Assembly (NCBI GenBank): GCA_964651335.1
Contig: CAZYVT010000008.1
Location: 26,782-90,781 of the forward strand
Direction: 5' to 3'
DNA: 64,000 nucleotides
From: 2-02-FULL-66-14 sp964651335
GTDB lineage: Bacteria > Pseudomonadota > Gammaproteobacteria > Burkholderiales > SG8-39
Made by a program: the position numbers and the translations under genes. Shown here in pieces: positions 1 through 7,794 of the stretch. The stretch's first letter is position 1; each line of letters opens with the position of its first letter. The notes beneath the pieces are model-generated. The model had not been told where the DNA came from. It did not search any database and saw only the letters and a program-made list of their open reading frames with translations.

Positions 1-219
1 GGAGCGGGACGGCAGGTGGCGGCCGATCCCATCGATCCGCTGCACCGGAATGACCCGGGTCGTGGCAGGCAGGTGTCGTTCCCAGAATGACGCGTCGGGA
101 TGAGCGAAGAGCACGGTGCGCACCCCAAGCGTTTCCAGGGCCCTGGCGAAGAAGGCGGTATAGACCTCGCCGCCGCCAAAACCGCGCTGCAGATTCACTT
201 GATGGCAGACCGGCGCCAC
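1..219 (-). CDS. Glycosyltransferase, N-terminal fragment (cut by window edge)
   Basis: Only the first 73 residues are in the window; the rest lies beyond position 1. The frame starts with GTG at 219, ten bases after the TGA of the upstream gene and in the same frame, so no earlier start is possible. Residues 14-21 read FGGGEVYT, a glycine-rich loop typical of the donor side of GT-B (GT4-like) glycosyltransferases, followed by a segment (FFARALETLG) that fits the first Rossmann helix. It is the last visible member of the minus-strand surface-glycan cluster and is probably co-transcribed with it. The sugar and acceptor cannot be inferred. It could belong to a GT4-like family other than the one suggested. 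Confidence 0.7.
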   Translation of the reverse strand, partial: MAPVCHQVNLQRGFGGGEVYTAFFARALETLGVRTVLFAHPDASFWERHLPATTRVIPVQRIDGIGRHLPSRS

Positions 220-228
220 GCGCTTCCG

Positions 229-1209
229 TCAGAGCGCGGCAAGCGCCTTGAGGTAGTTGCGCGCGATGCGCCGTTTCTGCCGCGCCTCGACGGCGTTGCG
301 CCAGAGCAGTGAGTGGAGCTTCTCGCGCCGCAGGCGCCGCTGGCATTCGCGGCGCGTCTCAGGGGAGTGGATTTTTCGCAGTTTGTGAAAGATCGAGAGC
401 GCCCCGTCCACGAGCTGCCAGCGCAGGAGCCGCTGCAGCTCCGGGTCATCCTCGAGAGTGCGGGCGATCGCGTCCAGATCGCGCGCGTTGTGCAGCGAGC
501 TTGCGATTACCAGCAGCAGGCGGCGGTCGGATTCTTCGGGATCGAAGCTGCGCACGCGCTGGCGGTAATGATACCCGGGCGTGGGCTCGTACATCAGCCG
601 CTCGGAGAGCAGCAGCATGCGCGTGGTCCAGGGAACGTCCTCGTGGATGAACGGCGGAACGAAGCGCAAGCCACGGGATTCGATCAGCTCGCGCCGGTAG
701 ACGTGCATCCAGACCATGTGCAGAAGGCTACGGTCGCGCAGCCGGGCACGCAGGAAGTCCGCACCGCGGAGTATGCCAGCAGGAAATGAATCATTGAACA
801 CCGGATAGTCCGGCCGCCGGTCCTCGAAGTGATACGTCGCGTTGCCCACCGCCATGTCGAGACCGTTCTCCACGCACAGTCCGAGCAGACGCTCGTAGTA
901 GCCATGATCGAACCAGTCGTCCGAATCGGCGAACGCGACGTAACGGCCGCCCGCCAGAGCAAGGCCCGTGTTGCGTGCCGCGGACAGGCCGGCGTTCTGC
1001 TGCCGCACGATCCGCACCTGCGGGCGGTTGCGAGCGAACGCGGCGAGCAGCCGCGGGCATTCGTCCGTGCTGCCGTCGTCCACAATGAGAATTTCCGCGA
1101 CCCCGGCCGGGAGCGTGCCGAGGCTTTCGAGAAAGCGCGGCAGAAACGGCGCCACGTTGTAGACCGGCACGACGATGCTCAGTGGCGGGCGCGTTGCGTC
1201 GGCGGGCAC
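229..1209 (-). CDS. Family 2 glycosyltransferase
   Basis: A 326-residue GT-A fold glycosyltransferase. SIVVPVYN (11-18) opens the nucleotide-sugar domain, VDDGSTD lies at 43-49, NAGLSAARN at 72-80 and the metal-binding DSDD at 95-98, which is the DXD-type motif of GT2 enzymes. No strong membrane segment is visible, so it probably acts at the cytoplasmic face of the inner membrane, adding a sugar to a lipid-linked glycan. The start is GTG at 1209, nine bases after the methyltransferase stop. It sits in the overlapping minus-strand glycan operon. The family is secure; the donor and acceptor sugars are unknown. Confidence 0.88.
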   Translation of the reverse strand: MPADATRPPLSIVVPVYNVAPFLPRFLESLGTLPAGVAEILIVDDGSTDECPRLLAAFARNRPQVRIVRQQNAGLSAARNTGLALAGGRYVAFADSDDWFDHGYYERLLGLCVENGLDMAVGNATYHFEDRRPDYPVFNDSFPAGILRGADFLRARLRDRSLLHMVWMHVYRRELIESRGLRFVPPFIHEDVPWTTRMLLLSERLMYEPTPGYHYRQRVRSFDPEESDRRLLLVIASSLHNARDLDAIARTLEDDPELQRLLRWQLVDGALSIFHKLRKIHSPETRRECQRRLRREKLHSLLWRNAVEARQKRRIARNYLKALAAL

Positions 1210-1218
1210 GATGGCACT

Positions 1219-1959
1219 TCAGCCCGGCCTTGCGGCCGCCGCCTCGCGGTAAAAATAGAAGACGTTCTTGCGCATCAGGGAAAAATCAAGCGCCAATCCC
1301 GCCGCGATCAGGGCGGCGAAGAGTTCGCTCACGCGCGCGTTGCCGAGCACATCGGGGTGGACCTCGAGACACAGCTTGGCGACCCCGGAAAGGTCGGCGT
1401 AGCGCAGCAGTTCGTGCTCGCCACCCTCGACGTCGACGATGAGGAAACTCGGCGCGACGCGGCGAAGCTCCGCGTTGAGGTCGATCTGCCGGACGCGCAC
1501 GCAGCGGGCGTCGGGGGAGCGGCGAATCAGCGACGAAGCCCAGTAATCGCGCTCGACGAAAAAGTCGCGCTCGCCCTCGCCCTCGCCGAGGAGCGCGTGA
1601 ATGACCTGCGGCCGCACCCGGTTGCGCGCGTGAACCTCGCCGATCAGCGCGATGAGCGCGGGATTGGCTTCGTAGGCGAACACGCGCTCGCCGCCGACGA
1701 CCTTGGCGCAGTACGCCGAAAGGAATCCGATCCCGGCCCCGATTTCCATCACCGTATCGCTGGCCGCAAGTCGCCGCTCGATCAGATCGAGCTCCCTGCG
1801 TTCGTAATCGCCGAAGTAGATGTCGCGCCGGATCGGCGGCGTGATGAGCGGATGCGCGAGCGGCAGCGTAATGCCCGCGACCTCCTGCCACGCGGGCCGG
1901 TGCACCCGATGAAAGAGCTTTTTCAGGCGCTTTTCAGTCTTGCCGCCCTTTCTCAGCAT
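1219..1959 (-). CDS. FkbM-family SAM-dependent methyltransferase
   Basis: A 246-residue class I methyltransferase. EIGAGIGF (72-79) is the SAM-binding motif I, EAN (97-99) follows strand beta2, and VDVEGGE (175-181) is the signature found in FkbM methyltransferases, which usually O-methylate sugars. I place the start at the ATG at 1959; a GTG three codons upstream also follows the asparagine-synthase stop (1971). The frame stays open upstream but runs into the coding sequence of that gene, so a longer start is unlikely. In this cluster it probably methylates a sugar residue of the surface polysaccharide. The substrate is inferred from context only. Confidence 0.85.
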   Translation of the reverse strand: MLRKGGKTEKRLKKLFHRVHRPAWQEVAGITLPLAHPLITPPIRRDIYFGDYERRELDLIERRLAASDTVMEIGAGIGFLSAYCAKVVGGERVFAYEANPALIALIGEVHARNRVRPQVIHALLGEGEGERDFFVERDYWASSLIRRSPDARCVRVRQIDLNAELRRVAPSFLIVDVEGGEHELLRYADLSGVAKLCLEVHPDVLGNARVSELFAALIAAGLALDFSLMRKNVFYFYREAAAARPG

Positions 1960-1970
1960 GGGGCGCACTT

Positions 1971-3815
1971 TCAGCCGAACGCGACGCGGTGGCGGTCCAG
2001 CCACAGGAGAAGGACCAATATTGTATAGGCCAGCCGCCTCGAGGCACGGCCGGCGCGGGCGTCCTGCCACAGCTTCTGCACCGCGGCGGCGTTCAGAAAC
2101 GGGGCGATTTCGGCTGCGCGTGCGAAATGCGCCTGGGCGACCTCGCGCCACGCGCCGTTGAAGAATTCGCGCACCGGGACCGAGAAACCGTGCTTGGGGC
2201 GATTCCACGCCGCTCCGGGGAGCGTACGCCGCGCGATCGTGCGCAGCAGCGCCTTTCCTCCGGCGTCATCGAAATGCACCTCGGCAGGCCAGTGCAGCAC
2301 CAGATCGAGGACCGGATTGCCGAGAAACGGCACCCGCACCTCCAGACTGTGCGCCATGCTCGCCCGGTCGGTCTTCACGAGGCAATCCTCCGAGAGATAC
2401 GTCCACAGGTCGGCACGCATCAACGCGGAGGTGTTGATCGGTTCGCCCCAGCTCGAGGCAAGCCGCAGCCAATCCTGCAGCGTGGCCTCCGGGCGGCAGG
2501 CGGCCAGCGCCTCCGGGGCGAGGAAGCGGCCCAGGCCCTTGCGCGAAGGATCGAACGGTCCGAGTTCGACGTGGCGGTAGAGGAGCATCTCGCGCCCGGA
2601 AAGTCCTCGCCGCAGCAGCGCGCCCGGGAGCAGGCCGCGGCGCACCAGAACGCGCGTCATGCGCCGCAGCGGCGAATCCGGAAAACCGGCCTCTACCTCG
2701 CGAAAGCGCGGATAGCCTCCGAACAGCTCGTCGCCGCCATCGCCGCTGATCGCGACGGTCACCCGGGTGCGAGTCAGGCGCGACAACTCCTTCGCCATCA
2801 CGTACGCCGGGTCCGCAAGCGGTTGATCGAGCGCGCTGATCGCGGCAACGAGCGCGTCGCCGCCAATCTCCGGCGCATCGATCACGCTGTGCTCGGCGCC
2901 GAAGGCGCGCGCCACTTCCTGCGCATGCGGAGTTTCGTCGAACCCCTGTTCGCGAAAGCGGATGTTGAAGGTACGCAAGGGCCGGGCGCCCGCCTGCGCC
3001 ATGTAGCGCACCATCAGGCTGCTGTCCATTCCGCCCGAAAGAAATGCGCCCAGCGGTACGTCGGCGACCAACTGGCGCCGCACCGACTCCTGGAGCGCCG
3101 CGTCCACGTGCGCAACCCGTTCCTCGGCGTCCGCAGGGGCCGTCCCCGGCGGCGGAATCTCCCAATAGCGGCGCAGCGTGAGGCGGCGCGCGCGCGCCTC
3201 CAGCAGCAAACTGCTCGCCGGGGGAAGCTGGCGCACATCAGCGAGCATGCTGCGCGGCGCGAGCACGGTCTGGAAGGCGAGGACATCGCGCAACGCCTCC
3301 GGGTCGAAGCGGCGCGGAAACCCCCGCAGCGCGAAAAACGGCGCCAGCGTCGAGGCGAACACGAAGCCGTCCGGCGTGTCGGCGTAGAAGAACGGCTTGA
3401 TGCCGATGCGATCGCGCGCCGCGAACAGCTGCCGCTCGCGCGCGTCCCAGACCGCGAACGCGAACATGCCGTCGAGCTGCATCGGCAGGGACGTCCCCCA
3501 CTTCGCGTAGCCGTGCAGCAACACCTCGGTGTCAGATCGCGTCGCAAATGCATAGCCGGCGCGCTCCAGTTCCGCGCGCAGCTCGCGGAAGTTGTAGATC
3601 TCGCCACCAAATACGATTGCATAGCGCCGGTCCGGCGAAACCATCGGCTGGCGCCCGCCTTCAAGGTCGATCACCGCGAGCCGCACGTGCCCGAGCAGCG
3701 CCTCGCCGAGATCGAGCGTTTCCTGCGCGTCAGGTCCGCGCGAGGCGATGGTGGCGAGGGCAGCCGATGCCGATTCGCGCCAGGCCGATCCGATCAGGCC
3801 GAGAATGCCGCACAT
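1971..3815 (-). CDS. Asparagine synthase (glutamine-hydrolysing)-like amidotransferase
   Basis: A 614-residue AsnB-type enzyme. The start is set by the Ntn glutaminase: the mature protein must begin Met-Cys, and MCGILG begins at 3815, so Cys2 is the nucleophile. RGPD (26-29) and GEIYN (71-75) are glutaminase signatures. The synthetase domain shows the pyrophosphatase loop SGGMDSS (260-266) and SGDGGDELFGGY (357-368). In glycan clusters such enzymes often amidate sugar carboxyl groups rather than make free asparagine; that role is inferred from the flanking glycosyltransferases and methyltransferases. It is separated by only 4 bp from the upstream glycosyltransferase, so they are co-transcribed. 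Confidence 0.87.
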   Translation of the reverse strand: MCGILGLIGSAWRESASAALATIASRGPDAQETLDLGEALLGHVRLAVIDLEGGRQPMVSPDRRYAIVFGGEIYNFRELRAELERAGYAFATRSDTEVLLHGYAKWGTSLPMQLDGMFAFAVWDARERQLFAARDRIGIKPFFYADTPDGFVFASTLAPFFALRGFPRRFDPEALRDVLAFQTVLAPRSMLADVRQLPPASSLLLEARARRLTLRRYWEIPPPGTAPADAEERVAHVDAALQESVRRQLVADVPLGAFLSGGMDSSLMVRYMAQAGARPLRTFNIRFREQGFDETPHAQEVARAFGAEHSVIDAPEIGGDALVAAISALDQPLADPAYVMAKELSRLTRTRVTVAISGDGGDELFGGYPRFREVEAGFPDSPLRRMTRVLVRRGLLPGALLRRGLSGREMLLYRHVELGPFDPSRKGLGRFLAPEALAACRPEATLQDWLRLASSWGEPINTSALMRADLWTYLSEDCLVKTDRASMAHSLEVRVPFLGNPVLDLVLHWPAEVHFDDAGGKALLRTIARRTLPGAAWNRPKHGFSVPVREFFNGAWREVAQAHFARAAEIAPFLNAAAVQKLWQDARAGRASRRLAYTILVLLLWLDRHRVAFG

Positions 3816-3819
3816 CGGT

Positions 3820-4917
3820 CTAGGCTCCACGCCAAAGGCCGGGCAGCGTCTCGTATTGCGAGATCGCCCGGTCGGCGGCAAAGCGCTCGAGGGAACGTGG
3901 TGCGGCGGGCCGTGGTGCGGCGAGTGCAGCGCGCATCGCCTGCGCCAGCGCTTCCGGGTCGCCGCAAGGCGCGAGAAAACGCGCCAGATCTCCCTCCAGC
4001 ACCTCGCGCGGGCCCGACGGACAATCCGTGCTCACGACGCGTGTTCCGCAGGCGAGCGCCTCGACCAGCACGTTGGGCATGCCTTCGTGATCGGAGCACA
4101 GCACGAGCAGCTCGGCGCCTGCGATCCAGGGATACGGATTGCGCTGAAATCCGGCGATCCGCACGCGACCGGCAAGAGCTTTCTCTGCAATCAGGCGGTC
4201 GAGTCCCGGCGCCGCGTTCGTAAGCAGCACCAGCGGGTGCGGAAGCTGCGAGCGGCGCAGCGCCTCGAACAGCAGATCGTGGCGCTTTTGCGGCGCAAAT
4301 CTCCCGACGTGCAGGAGATACGGCTCCTGGGGCAACGCCGGTTCGGGTTCGGCGGCGAGTGTCCGAATCTCCGGCACATCGATTGGATTGTAGATGCGAA
4401 CGACGTTGGCGCGCGCAAAGCCGAGCGTCGCGCTCAGGTCGTGCGCGACGCCATCCGACACGGCCAGAAGATTGCTCGCGCCGTAGAGCCGCGTGTAGCG
4501 CGCGAAGCGGCGTTGCGCCTTGTCGCGATCGTTGCGCCGAAGCAGCTCAATCTCCACCGACAGCGTGTTGGCGATGCGAAACCACAGCGGCGTCAAACCG
4601 GCGAGCGCTGCGACTTCGTCGCTGTAAGGAAGGGTAGAGACCACCAGGTCGAAGCGCGTGTCGTGCGCGAGGCGCTGAAACAAACGGCGCAGGCGCCGGG
4701 CGGTGATGCGTTTGCCGAACCAGCCCTTTGTCGCCGCTTCGCCCGCGTCGGTGAGTGCGTGCAGCGTCACCCCCTCGAGCGGCACATGGTCGAGCAATTG
4801 CTCGAGAAGAACGACGTGCACGGCATGACCGCGCACCGCGAGGCCGCTCGCAATCCTGAGGACGGCCTTTTCGGCGCCACCCCCCTTCAGGTTCGTCGTG
4901 ACGAAGGCCGCCCTCAT
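3820..4917 (-). CDS. Family 4 glycosyltransferase
   Basis: A 365-residue GT-B glycosyltransferase. GGGAEK (12-17) is the N-terminal glycine loop, VGRFAPQKRH (204-213) starts the nucleotide-sugar domain, and the EX7E motif is intact (Glu278 and Glu286 in HEGMPNVLVEAL). The SGPREVL stretch near 301-307 is seen in WcaL/amylovoran-type GT4 enzymes. The ATG at 4917 overlaps the stop of the upstream GT9 gene by 4 bp, indicating translational coupling. It probably transfers a hexose to a lipid-linked oligosaccharide in the cytoplasm. The exact linkage is unknown. Confidence 0.87.
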   Translation of the reverse strand: MRAAFVTTNLKGGGAEKAVLRIASGLAVRGHAVHVVLLEQLLDHVPLEGVTLHALTDAGEAATKGWFGKRITARRLRRLFQRLAHDTRFDLVVSTLPYSDEVAALAGLTPLWFRIANTLSVEIELLRRNDRDKAQRRFARYTRLYGASNLLAVSDGVAHDLSATLGFARANVVRIYNPIDVPEIRTLAAEPEPALPQEPYLLHVGRFAPQKRHDLLFEALRRSQLPHPLVLLTNAAPGLDRLIAEKALAGRVRIAGFQRNPYPWIAGAELLVLCSDHEGMPNVLVEALACGTRVVSTDCPSGPREVLEGDLARFLAPCGDPEALAQAMRAALAAPRPAAPRSLERFAADRAISQYETLPGLWRGA

Positions 4918-5942
4918 CGTTCGGGGGCCGTGAAATGCCGGTCAAGCGCTGCGGCCACGCCTGACCAGACCTGTTCCACTGAGATCGCCGCCATCGGCGT
5001 ATCGGGATTGCAGTTCGATCCGGCCTGCGGATGGTCCACCGCATACAGGCAAGGGTGCTCCAGTGGCGCGAGCAGCCAGCTCGGCGAATAGCCGTGATAG
5101 AGAGCCACCATCGGGCGATGCAGCGCGCCCATGATGTGCGTAGGCCCCGTGTCCACGCCAATGTACAGATCGAGCTGGTCCATCAGCGCAGCGGTCTGGC
5201 GCAGGGTCAGGCGGCCGGCGTAAAGACTCGAACACTCTCGGAACTCCGAGTGCAACCGCATCGTACGTTCGCGCTCCAGCTTGCCGCCGAAAATCAGGAA
5301 ATGGGCGTGCGGATAGTGCACGCGAACCCGACGGCATAGCTCGATGAAGCGCTCGATCGGCCAGTCGCGGTAGGCCTTCGTTGGAAAACTCGCCAGCTGC
5401 AGACCGACGAGCGGACGGTTGCCGGAGTGCCGACGCCTGCCCAGTTCCGCCTCCGCCCACTGCCGCTCCGCCTCAGTCGCCTGGTAGGAAAGATGGTAAC
5501 CCGCATGCGCGATCCCGAGCGGCGCCAACAGCTGCAGTTGGAATCGGACCGCGTGCATCGCCTGAAACGCAGGGGCTTCGGCGACCCGGTACAGACGCCG
5601 GTTGAGCGAGTCGTCCGGCTGGCGAAAGGCGATCACGCGACGAGCGATTCGCAGCGCATACTCGAGGAGCGGTCGGTCATACCCGTAGACGAAGGCGAAA
5701 TCGTACCGATGCCCGGCCCACCAACCGCGAAACAGCGCGATGCGCTTGGAAATCGTCCCTACGCGATGGACGTACGGGAGGTGGCGGATGATCTCCGCGC
5801 GCTTCGGGTGACCGAGGAAGTCGAGCCTCGCCGCCGGCCATGCGGCCGCGATTGCGCGCAGCGCGGGCGTGACCAGAATGGTGTCGCCGATGCGGGACAC
5901 GGAGATCACCAGGATCGAGCGCGCCTGCGCAAGCTCAGTCAT
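4914..5942 (-). CDS. Family 9 glycosyltransferase (ADP-heptose:LPS heptosyltransferase-like)
   Basis: A 342-residue GT9 protein. SRIGDTILVTPALR (16-29) is the N-terminal heptosyltransferase signature and GVDTGPTHI (262-270) the C-terminal nucleotide-sugar signature of the WaaC/WaaF/WaaQ group. The family adds L-glycero-D-manno-heptose to the inner core of LPS, which is the main reason for reading the whole cluster as LPS core/O-chain synthesis. The start is ATG at 5942, overlapping the methyltransferase stop by 8 bp. Which of the heptosyltransferase reactions it performs cannot be told from sequence. Confidence 0.86.
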   Translation of the reverse strand: MTELAQARSILVISVSRIGDTILVTPALRAIAAAWPAARLDFLGHPKRAEIIRHLPYVHRVGTISKRIALFRGWWAGHRYDFAFVYGYDRPLLEYALRIARRVIAFRQPDDSLNRRLYRVAEAPAFQAMHAVRFQLQLLAPLGIAHAGYHLSYQATEAERQWAEAELGRRRHSGNRPLVGLQLASFPTKAYRDWPIERFIELCRRVRVHYPHAHFLIFGGKLERERTMRLHSEFRECSSLYAGRLTLRQTAALMDQLDLYIGVDTGPTHIMGALHRPMVALYHGYSPSWLLAPLEHPCLYAVDHPQAGSNCNPDTPMAAISVEQVWSGVAAALDRHFTAPER

Positions 5943-6660
5943 TCGCGGCCGCGCGGCGGAATTCGAAAATGAATTCCGGAAATGCGTATTCCGCCGGCGA
6001 GAGCCGCCACAGCAGCCGGTGCAGCGCCAGATTCAGCCCGGCATAGCGCTTGATCAGATGATAGGCCTCGAGCCGCAGCCCGGCCCTGCGGCCCAGCTCC
6101 ATTGCCATCGTCGGCGAAATCCAGGCGACGTGATCCAGGTTGGTGACCATTACGTGCTCACGCCGGAACTGCCGGAAGAACTTGCGGCTGAAAGGATTCG
6201 GCGTGGTCACATAGACCCGCCCTCGCGGGGCGAGATGGCGCGCTGCAAACCGCAAGAGGGCGACCGCATTATCGACGTGCTCAATGACGTCTCCCGCGAA
6301 GACCACCTCGAACCGCTCCCCGAGATCCGCGTCCGAGGTCGCATCCACGCATCGAACGTTGAAACCGCGCGCGTTGAGCTCGGCCACGAGGGGCTCGAGG
6401 ACGTCCACACCCAGGCAATACGCCGCCGCACGGCGGATCCGCGCATGCCGCCAGCCGGCCTGGTCGAAATAACGTGCACTGTGCGACACGACACCGATGT
6501 CGAGTACGCGCTGGCCGCGCACCAATTCCTCTACGAATCCAAGAACATCGACGTCCAGATGAAGTCGCCGGGCGCGCGCAAGCCAGCTCCGGACGGCGGT
6601 CTTGGCGGCGCCGTTGTTCGGATCGTCCGTCAGCGAAGTCCAGTCCGGATCGTCGCTCAC
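5935..6660 (-). CDS. Class I SAM-dependent methyltransferase
   Basis: A 241-residue Methyltransf_11/23-type protein. VLDIGVV (52-58) is motif I with an unusual VV in place of the second glycine pair, and FAGDVIEHVDN (121-131) is the post-beta4 region. YVTTPNPFS follows beta5, as in sugar- or quinone-type methyltransferases. It overlaps the downstream GT9 gene by 8 bp and lies 39 bp below the next glycosyltransferase, so it belongs to the same transcript. A sugar or lipid-linked glycan substrate is likely from context. The weakened glycine motif makes reduced activity or a different cofactor geometry conceivable. Confidence 0.78.
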   Translation of the reverse strand: MSDDPDWTSLTDDPNNGAAKTAVRSWLARARRLHLDVDVLGFVEELVRGQRVLDIGVVSHSARYFDQAGWRHARIRRAAAYCLGVDVLEPLVAELNARGFNVRCVDATSDADLGERFEVVFAGDVIEHVDNAVALLRFAARHLAPRGRVYVTTPNPFSRKFFRQFRREHVMVTNLDHVAWISPTMAMELGRRAGLRLEAYHLIKRYAGLNLALHRLLWRLSPAEYAFPEFIFEFRRAAAND

Positions 6661-6699
6661 GATCGGGCCCCCAGGGGATCCAGGTATTCAGCAGCGCCG

Positions 6700-7794
6700 T
6701 CATTCCCGGGTGACATCATGATAGATCGCCTCCATCCGATCGAGCATGCGTTCGTAGGAAAAGCGCTCCACGCAATGCTTGCGCGCGGCCTCGCCCAGAT
6801 CGCGCCTCAGGCCGGCGTCCTGCGCAAGCCGGACGATTGCCTTGGCGAGCGCACGCGCATCCTGCGGCGGCACCACCAGCGCCGTCGCCTCATCGCGGGC
6901 GAGCTCCGCAATGCTTCCAATCAGCGTGGTCACGCAAGGCAGACCGCATAGCATCGCCTGCACGAGCGCTTGCGGCACACCCTCGTTTGCGTACGAGGGC
7001 AGCGCGAAGACGTCGAAAGCGTGCAGCCACGGCAGCACGTCCGCCTGGTTACCCGGCATGCGCACGCGAGCGCGCAGCGCCAGCCTGTCGATCTGCTGCG
7101 CGAGCGCTTCGCGCTGCGGCCCGTCACCGACGATGGCGAGGTCCATGCTCTCCGGCAGGAACTGCATCGCATCAAGCAGAAAGCGGTGTCCCTTCCAGCT
7201 TCTCAGTGTCGCGACGATGCCGACGAGCGTGCGGTCCGCAGGCAGTCCCAGTTTCGCGCGCGCTCCGACCCGGTCGCCCGGCCGGAAACGAGCGGCGTCG
7301 ATTCCGGTCGGCACCGAGTCGATTCGCCCGGCGGCGAAGCCGTTCACCTCGACGAGCTGGCGCTTCAGCGCTTCGCCGGTGGTCACGATCCTGGTTGCGG
7401 CGCGCTCGTAGAGCCAGCGCGAAAACAGGTTCCTCGGCACGGCCGCCGAAATGTGGCGTGTACGCACGATCGGAACCGAGCGGCCGAGCATCGCGACCGA
7501 AAGTGCGGTCAGCCACGAGTCGGTCGAGCTGTGGGTGTTCACAACGTCGCAGCAGTTGGCGCGGAACCAGCGGGCAAGCGCGCCCACGCCTGCAAGGCGC
7601 TTCTTCGCGATCGGCAGCGCGACCGCCGGCACGCCCCAGGCGGGTGCCTCTGCCTGAATGCGGGCCCCCGGCGCGCAGAGGATGGTCGCCTCGTGGCCGC
7701 GCCGGATGAGCCCCTGCGACTCGGCCAGGATCCGGATTTCCTGTCCGCCCCAGCCAAGCGAGGACTCGGTATGTACGATCGAAAGCCGCTTCAC
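6700..7794 (-). CDS. Family 4 glycosyltransferase
   Basis: A 364-residue GT-B enzyme. GWGGQE (14-19) is the acceptor-side glycine loop, VGDGPQR (222-228) is typical of the donor domain, and NEGVPQALVQAM (270-281) occupies the EX7E site. Here the first Glu (271) is kept and the second position is Gln279, a variant seen in an EGVPQAL subgroup. The GTG start at 7794 overlaps the stop of the msbA-like gene by 4 bp. It probably adds a sugar to the LPS core or a related lipid-linked glycan in the cytoplasm. The donor is unknown. Confidence 0.85.
   Translation of the reverse strand: MKRLSIVHTESSLGWGGQEIRILAESQGLIRRGHEATILCAPGARIQAEAPAWGVPAVALPIAKKRLAGVGALARWFRANCCDVVNTHSSTDSWLTALSVAMLGRSVPIVRTRHISAAVPRNLFSRWLYERAATRIVTTGEALKRQLVEVNGFAAGRIDSVPTGIDAARFRPGDRVGARAKLGLPADRTLVGIVATLRSWKGHRFLLDAMQFLPESMDLAIVGDGPQREALAQQIDRLALRARVRMPGNQADVLPWLHAFDVFALPSYANEGVPQALVQAMLCGLPCVTTLIGSIAELARDEATALVVPPQDARALAKAIVRLAQDAGLRRDLGEAARKHCVERFSYERMLDRMEAIYHDVTRE

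Noticed and set aside
1989..4223. Very long open frames opposite the asparagine synthase and glycosyltransferase genes, and similar ones elsewhere (for example opposite MsbA, PhaC, PccB and the mutase)
   Set aside because: In such GC-rich DNA the frames opposite real genes stay open. Their translations are arginine/proline/alanine-rich without motifs, and the opposite genes have clear family signatures.
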